Source of the DNA: JAWRCU01 sp033542235
GTDB lineage: Bacteria > Pseudomonadota > Alphaproteobacteria > Rhizobiales > Rhizobiaceae
DNA: 64,000 nucleotides
Assembly: GCF_033542235.1 (NCBI RefSeq)
Contig: NZ_JAWRCU010000002.1
Coordinates: forward strand, 1-64,000
Direction: 5' to 3'
The translations under genes and the position numbers were made by a program. Numbering within the stretch: position 1 is the first letter of the stretch; every line of letters begins with the position of its first letter. Positions 59,700 to 64,000 of this stretch are shown here, piece by piece. The notes under the pieces were generated by a model. It saw nothing but the letters and a program-made list of their open reading frames with translations, was not told the DNA's origin and ran no database searches.

Positions 59700-60395
59700 T
59701 CAGGGAAGCTGTCGCCAGAGGCGTTCGACCACCGCAACATTCATGGCTGACCGCAACGTAAAGCCGATCGACTGATAGAGGGCGATGGCAGCCTCGTTCG
59801 TAGCATAGGCGTGGAGGTACGGCGTCTCGCCACGCCGCAGGATGCGGCCGGCCACGAACATCGACAGAAGCCTGGCGTAGCCGCGGCCGCGCACGTCCGG
59901 GTGGCAACAGACGCCGCTGAGTTCTGTGAACCCCTGCTGCTTCAGTCGTTCGCCTGCCATGGCCACGAGCGCTCCGTTCTCCTTCAAGCCCCAGAACTCC
60001 CCCAGCTCGAGAGCGCGTTGTGAGAACGGTCCAGGCTTGGTGAGCTCCGCCAGCGCCAGCATCGCAGGCGCATCTGCCTCCTGGAGCTGCTCGATGCGGC
60101 TATCGCGCTCGATGACTGAAGGCCGCTCCGCAATCATCTGAACCGCAGCGGCCGTCGCCACAACCGCCACTCCGGGCGGCAGGATAATTTCGTCGGCCTG
60201 CAGCAGCACGAGGCTTTCGCCCGCTTGAACGAGATGCGCGAGCGCTTGCAGGCTTTCCGGGCTATCGTCTCGCGCAGCGATGAACGGCCAGATCGACGGT
60301 ACGTAGCGCCGCGCCATCGCGTCGCCTTGAGAGTGTCGCGCATGTCGCGTGGTGAGGGCGCTCCAGACCGGCCGGTCGAGCGGATGCTTGCTCAT
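59700..60395 (-). CDS. GNAT family N-acetyltransferase
   Basis: A 231-residue acetyltransferase of the FR47-like type. The C-terminal half carries the CoA loop GVCCHPDVRGRGYARLLSMF (RGRGYA) and YLHAYATNEAAIALYQSIGF. The first 100 residues (LVQAGESLVLLQADEIILP) are less conserved. The ATG at 60395 lies in an ATGA overlap with the stop of the marR gene, so both are translated together and the acetyltransferase is probably under MarR control. Substrate unknown. Confidence 0.83.
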   Translation of the reverse strand: MSKHPLDRPVWSALTTRHARHSQGDAMARRYVPSIWPFIAARDDSPESLQALAHLVQAGESLVLLQADEIILPPGVAVVATAAAVQMIAERPSVIERDSRIEQLQEADAPAMLALAELTKPGPFSQRALELGEFWGLKENGALVAMAGERLKQQGFTELSGVCCHPDVRGRGYARLLSMFVAGRILRRGETPYLHAYATNEAAIALYQSIGFTLRSAMNVAVVERLWRQLP

Positions 60396-60895
60396 TTTTC
60401 TGCCTTTCCACCGGCGATCCGGCGATTGAGAGGCGTGGCCTCCAGGTCTCTTTCGATCGAGGCGAGTTGCTCGAGAAGCGGACCTGTCAGGTGGCCGCAG
60501 ATCGCGGCGACTGCCTTGTCGATCTCGGGCCAAAGCTGGCGTTTCGATGCGTCGACCAGGCGCTGCCCATCGCCGGTCAGGCTGACAAGCCTGCGTCGCT
60601 GATCGTCGCGCGCCTGCTGAATCTGTAGCAGGCCTGCATCTGCGAGCTGCGCTGCGATACGCGTCGCGCCGGGCTGCGTGATTCCGATCGCTTCTGCCAG
60701 GTCGCCGATCGTGATGGGCCCGAGCCGGTCGACGGCGGCAAGCGCTGGGAATTGGCTAGCTTGGATCGGCATCTGCTGCTCGTTGAGGATGCGCTGCACA
60801 TCGGACTGCAGACGCTCGCCGATTCGCTTGAAGCGGCTGCCCAGACAGAGAAACCCCAGCTCTCGAACGACGTCTTCGATCATGCCACTGCGCAT
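60392..60895 (-). CDS. MarR family transcriptional regulator
   Basis: A 167-residue winged-helix regulator. The helix-turn-helix region is ITIGDLAEAIGITQPGATRI, with the wing RDDQRRRLVSLTGDGQRLVD and C-terminal dimerisation part. It is the first gene of a two-gene operon with the GNAT gene. A short palindrome sits 8 bp upstream of the start (see next entry), consistent with autoregulation. Confidence 0.9.
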   Translation of the reverse strand: MRSGMIEDVVRELGFLCLGSRFKRIGERLQSDVQRILNEQQMPIQASQFPALAAVDRLGPITIGDLAEAIGITQPGATRIAAQLADAGLLQIQQARDDQRRRLVSLTGDGQRLVDASKRQLWPEIDKAVAAICGHLTGPLLEQLASIERDLEATPLNRRIAGGKAEK

Positions 60896-60902
60896 CGCTA
60901 AC

Positions 60903-60916
60903 TATAAGAGCTTATA
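60903..60916. promoter_or_regulatory. Candidate MarR operator
   Basis: TATAA-GAGC-TTATA, a 5+5 inverted repeat with a 4-bp centre, lies 8 bp upstream of the marR start and within AT-rich sequence. Assignment by position and symmetry. Confidence 0.5.
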
Positions 60917-61104
60917 TAACGATGTATGGATTTGTCCATTCTCGGCTTTGCCCGCTGTCGGTTATGGAAATCGGATGCCACCGTGCTTAACGGCAGAAAG
61001 TCAATTGAGGCTGCGGTGCGGAGTCAGTGCCCGGGGGTGCTTCGGCGTCGGATGCGCTTGCCCGAGAATCGTCTGGTTCGAGCCGATGTCTGACTGGTCA
61101 GAGC

Positions 61105-61434
61105 CTACAATGTCACGCTCCGATCGATTCGGCCGACCAACCGAATGAAGCCGCCCTTTGCGGGAGTGATCAGAGTGTAAGTCTGACTGGCCTCGATATC
61201 GAGCACATGCACCACGGTGCTGCCGATATGCTCCTGCCACGAAAGCACCACGAGCCCGTCGCGCATGGGCGTCGCTTCATACTGCACCGTGTCCTTGAAC
61301 CCGGCGTTGTCGCCGGCGATGATTTCCATCGTCAGCTCTTGATCGGAATGGAACGTTATCCTCGGCCTGAAGGCAGCGAAGGCTATCTCCAGTACTTGGC
61401 CCGCACGAAATGGCGATGTTCCGAACGCAATCAT
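61105..61434 (-). CDS. MoaF-related small beta-barrel protein
   Basis: A 109-residue protein. It contains MRDGLVVLSWQEHIGSTVVH and VLDIEASQTYTLITP, which fit the MoaF-related domain, a lipocalin-like beta-barrel with a ligand pocket. MoaF itself is linked to monoamine metabolism in enterobacteria; the bacterial stand-alone members are not characterised. No operon partner is evident. It is divergent from aroC with about 120 bp between starts. Confidence 0.65.
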   Translation of the reverse strand: MIAFGTSPFRAGQVLEIAFAAFRPRITFHSDQELTMEIIAGDNAGFKDTVQYEATPMRDGLVVLSWQEHIGSTVVHVLDIEASQTYTLITPAKGGFIRLVGRIDRSVTL

Positions 61435-61557
61435 TTGAAGCTCCTTTGGTGCTCTTAACTAGGACTGAAACGCACGGCTTCATCCCTGTTTGACCGCCGC
61501 CAAAAACGCCAATAGAAGGCTGGCAACGCCGGGCGAGGCCCGCGCGAGGATCTGTCG

Positions 61558-62661
61558 ATGTCGCACAACACGTTCGGCCATCTTTTCCGGGTCACCACCT
61601 GGGGCGAGAGCCATGGGCCTGCCCTTGGCTGCGTGGTCGACGGAATGCCGCCCGGCATTCGCTTCACGCGGGGCGACATCCAGGCCGAGCTCGATCGCCG
61701 CCGGCCGGGCCAGTCGCGCTTCGTCACGCAGCGCCGCGAGCCGGACGAGGTGAAGCTGCTGTCGGGCTTCCTCGAGGAAGAGGGCGAGACGCTGGTTTCA
61801 ACCGGCACGCCGATATCGATGCTCATCGAGAATGTCGATCAGCGCTCCAAGGACTATGGCGATATTGCCCGACAGTATCGGCCTGGCCACGCAGACTACA
61901 CCTACGATGTGAAATACGGCCTGCGCGATTATCGCGGCGGCGGCCGTTCATCGGCCCGGGAGACGGCCTCGCGCGTTGCAGCCGGCGCGCTCGCGCGCAA
62001 GGTGGTTCCCGGTCTGAAGGTCCGTGGAGCGCTTGTGTCCATGGGCCAGAAATCGATCGACCGGAGCCGCTGGGATTGGGATTTCGTGGGCCATCCCGAC
62101 AATCCGTTCTTCACGCCGGATCCGCAGTCGGTCCCAATCTTTGCCGAATATCTCGACGCAATCCGCAAAGCTGGCTCATCAGTCGGCGCGGTGATCGAGA
62201 TCGTCGCCGAAGGCGTGCCGGCAGGCCTCGGCGCGCCGATCTACGGCAAGCTCGACCAGGATATTGCCGCCTCCCTGATGTCGATCAATGCCGTGAAGGG
62301 CGTTGAGATCGGCAACGGCTTCGAAGCCGCGCACATAACCGGCGAGCAGAATGCCGACGAGATGCGCATGGGCAATGACGGCAAGCCGATATTTCTCTCC
62401 AACAATGCCGGCGGCATTCTCGGCGGCATCTCGACCGGCCAGCCGGTCGTCGCGCGCTTTGCCGTGAAGCCGACCTCGTCGATTCTGACGCCGCGCCAGT
62501 CCATCGACCGCGACGGCAACAATGTCGAGATCAAGACCAAAGGCCGTCACGACCCATGTGTCGGCATCCGCGCTGTGCCGATCGGCGAAGCAATGGTGGC
62601 CTGCGCAATCGCGGATCACTATCTGCGGCATAGAGGGCAGACGGGTAGAATAGGGCAGTAG
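61558..62661 (+). CDS. aroC: Chorismate synthase
   Basis: A 367-residue enzyme making chorismate from EPSP with reduced FMN, the last common step of aromatic amino acid synthesis. It starts MSHNTFGHLFRVTTWGESHG, with DGMPPGI, RRPGQSRFVTQRREPDEVK, GGRSSARETASRVAAGA and GRHDPCVGIRAVPIGEAM all as expected. Its last residues (RGQTGRIGQ) and the TAG stop are encoded by an octanucleotide repeat, so the C-terminal tail has been rewritten by the array. Function is unlikely to be affected because the core is complete. Confidence 0.97.
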   Translation: MSHNTFGHLFRVTTWGESHGPALGCVVDGMPPGIRFTRGDIQAELDRRRPGQSRFVTQRREPDEVKLLSGFLEEEGETLVSTGTPISMLIENVDQRSKDYGDIARQYRPGHADYTYDVKYGLRDYRGGGRSSARETASRVAAGALARKVVPGLKVRGALVSMGQKSIDRSRWDWDFVGHPDNPFFTPDPQSVPIFAEYLDAIRKAGSSVGAVIEIVAEGVPAGLGAPIYGKLDQDIAASLMSINAVKGVEIGNGFEAAHITGEQNADEMRMGNDGKPIFLSNNAGGILGGISTGQPVVARFAVKPTSSILTPRQSIDRDGNNVEIKTKGRHDPCVGIRAVPIGEAMVACAIADHYLRHRGQTGRIGQ

Positions 62662-62782
62662 GGCAGTAGGGCAGTAGGCAAAGAGATGCTTCGACAGACT
62701 CACTGCACGATTATTGCGCGCCATAGTCGCGGCCGATTGCTTTTTGCCCTACTGCCCTATTGCCCTATTGCCTTATTGCCCT
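62643..62782. repeat. Inverted pair of octanucleotide arrays
   Basis: Left array: GGGTAGAA then three GGGCAGTA units (62653-62676) within 62643-62683, containing the aroC stop. Right array: TGCCCTAC, TGCCCTAT, TGCCCTAT, TGCCTTAT and TGCCCT (62745-62782), ending 20 bp before the ribB start. The arms can pair as a large hairpin. Same unit as the array at 59.2 kb. Confidence 0.85.
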
Positions 62783-62801
62783 GCGAGCAAAGCGAGCACT
62801 A

Positions 62802-63896
62802 ATGCCATACGACCAGAAGAAAGTCGTCGAAGCCATCCGCGCCTTCGAGCGCGGCGAGGTTGTCGTCGTCACCGACGATGATGGCCGTGAGAACGAGGGC
62901 GATCTGATCGTCGCCGCAGTCCACTGCACGTCGGAGAAGATGGCCTTCATCGTGCGCCATACCTCCGGCATCGTCTGCACGCCGATGCCGCGCGAGGAGG
63001 CGAAGCGCCTGAATCTCGCGCCAATGGTGGCCGACAATGAATCGGCGCATACGACCGCCTTTACCGTCAGCGTTGATTTCAAGCATGGCACGACCACGGG
63101 CATTTCGGCCGACGACCGCACGCTCACCGTGCGCAATCTCGCCAATCCCAATGCCGGGGCGTCGGACTTCGCGCGGCCGGGGCACATCTTTCCCCTGGTC
63201 GCCCGGGAGGGCGGCGTGCTGATGCGTTCGGGCCATACCGAAGCTGCCGTGGATCTCTGCAAGCTCGCCGGCTTGCCGCCGATCGGCGTGATCTGCGAGC
63301 TGGTCAATGACGACGGAACCGTGAAGCGCGGGCCTCAGGTTGCCGATTTCGCCGATAAGCACGGTTTGAAGCAGGTCTCGGTTGCCGACTTGATTGCCTA
63401 CCGGCAGCGCCAGGAGACGCTCATCGAGCGCGTCGGCTGCACCGAGATCGAGACGCCGGGAGGAAAGGCTCAGGCTTTCGAATACAGCCTGCCCTGGGAT
63501 GTCATGAACCATCTGGCGATCGTCTATGGCGACATCCGCGACGGCGAGGAGGTACCCGTGCGCCTCTATCCCGAGAACGTGGTAGCCGACGTGTTCGGCA
63601 CCACCCACAAGCTCGAAGGAATCATGAAAGTGATGGGCGAGCGCCAGCGTGGCGTGATCGTCTATTTGCGCGAGGGCTCGGTGGGCGTCGCCCATCAGGC
63701 GCGCACCCGTCCCTCCTCGAGCGAGGATCACGACGAAGCCCGCCGCCGCGAAAGCGAATGGCGCGAGATCGGCCTCGGCGCGCAGATCCTGAAGGACCTG
63801 GGCATTTCCTCGATCAACCTCATCGCCTCACGCGAACGCCACTATGTAGGCCTGCAGGGCTTCGGCATCAGAATCGCGAAGACGGAAATCCTCTAA
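62802..63896 (+). CDS. ribB: 3,4-dihydroxy-2-butanone-4-phosphate synthase with degenerate GCHII-like tail
   Basis: A 364-residue protein of riboflavin synthesis. The N-terminal domain (about 1-200) is an intact DHBP synthase: VVVTDDDGRENEGDLIVAAV, DFARPGHIFPLVAR and GHTEAAVDLCKLAG. The C-terminal half resembles GTP cyclohydrolase II (QGFGIRIAKTEIL end) but lacks the SxCxTGDxxxSxxCDC zinc motif, so GTP ring opening is not expected; this arrangement is known in alphaproteobacteria. The ATG at 62802 gives MPYDQKKVVEAIRAFERGEV. It is 20 bp downstream of the octanucleotide array. Confidence 0.93.
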   Translation: MPYDQKKVVEAIRAFERGEVVVVTDDDGRENEGDLIVAAVHCTSEKMAFIVRHTSGIVCTPMPREEAKRLNLAPMVADNESAHTTAFTVSVDFKHGTTTGISADDRTLTVRNLANPNAGASDFARPGHIFPLVAREGGVLMRSGHTEAAVDLCKLAGLPPIGVICELVNDDGTVKRGPQVADFADKHGLKQVSVADLIAYRQRQETLIERVGCTEIETPGGKAQAFEYSLPWDVMNHLAIVYGDIRDGEEVPVRLYPENVVADVFGTTHKLEGIMKVMGERQRGVIVYLREGSVGVAHQARTRPSSSEDHDEARRRESEWREIGLGAQILKDLGISSINLIASRERHYVGLQGFGIRIAKTEIL

Positions 63897-63924
63897 AGCG
63901 TTTTGCAACGCGATTGACGCCGGC

Positions 63925-63985
63925 GCCGCCCCTCACCCTTACCTCTCCCCGTAAAGGACTCTAAAGAACGGAGAGAGGGGGCGGC
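63925..63985. repeat. Short palindrome with CCCCTCACC core
   Basis: GCCGCCCCTCACCCTTACC (63925-63943) shares its core with the arm at 11348-11368. The opposite side, 63969-63985, ends GGGGGCGGC and pairs with the left GCCGCCCC. It lies after the ribB stop and may act as a terminator or be a truncated repeat. Confidence 0.6.
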
Positions 63986-64000
63986 AACCTCTCACAATCC

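Overview
The window looks like chromosomal DNA from a rhizobial alphaproteobacterium, most likely Mesorhizobium or a close Phyllobacteriaceae relative. The reasons are uniform high GC, a bacA-type peptide transporter, an F0 operon (atpI-B-E-b'-b) separate from F1, the gene set der / SleB hydrolase / atp / rnhB, a RibB carrying a degenerate GTP-cyclohydrolase-II-like tail, and many small palindromic intergenic elements of rhizobial type, one of them translated in frame inside glyS. No rRNA, tRNA, CRISPR array, prophage or intact insertion sequence was seen. The assignment rests on gene content and motif recognition only.

Layout. 0.1-4 kb: a LysR regulator, a small protein, bacA and a secreted polysaccharide deacetylase. 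4.4-8.5 kb: NnrU-like protein, a YfgM-like TPR protein, der and a cell-wall hydrolase. 8.6-11.3 kb: the F0 ATP synthase operon with a clear promoter and terminator. 11.5-16.2 kb: rnhB, a radical SAM protein, a short glycosyltransferase, OsmC and a divergent MarR/epimerase pair. 16.4-20.1 kb (minus strand): DUF2007, a TrmN6-type methyltransferase, an S49 peptidase, a small membrane protein, ispE and moaB. 20.3-28.9 kb: membrane protein(s), a VOC protein, long-chain polyprenyl diphosphate synthase, a TPR-LysM envelope protein, glyQ, the remains of a vapBC-like module, and an enlarged glyS.

28.9-42.3 kb is the metabolic centrepiece. A divergent histidine-utilisation locus carries hutF-hutC-hutD leftward and hutI-hutH-hutG, a CaiB-type CoA-transferase, an acyl-CoA dehydrogenase, hutU and a polar amino acid ABC transporter rightward. 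hutH to hutG to the CoA-transferase to the dehydrogenase are joined by ATGA overlaps. A CoA-transferase/dehydrogenase pair next to urocanase recalls CaiB/CaiA of carnitine metabolism. It suggests that imidazolepropionate (dihydrourocanate) is activated, desaturated and fed in as urocanate. This is the leading candidate for an undescribed function here.

42.3-64 kb: Sua5-type tRNA modification enzyme, a GNAT protein, a D-2-hydroxyacid-type FAD dehydrogenase, a DUF4160/DUF2442-HTH toxin-antitoxin-like pair, a DUF6101 protein, ubiA, purD, a zinc-ribbon protein, an acyl-CoA dehydrogenase with an enoyl-CoA hydratase, a membrane adenylate cyclase, pdxH, a lipoprotein, a DnaJ-like protein, fabI, a histidine phosphatase, a MarR-GNAT operon, a MoaF-like protein, aroC and ribB. 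Several repeat families punctuate gene ends: octanucleotide arrays that supply or abut stop codons, a 171-bp inverted-repeat element, a two-hairpin mosaic element, and palindromes rich in CCCCTCACC or GGGGACAGTTTAC.
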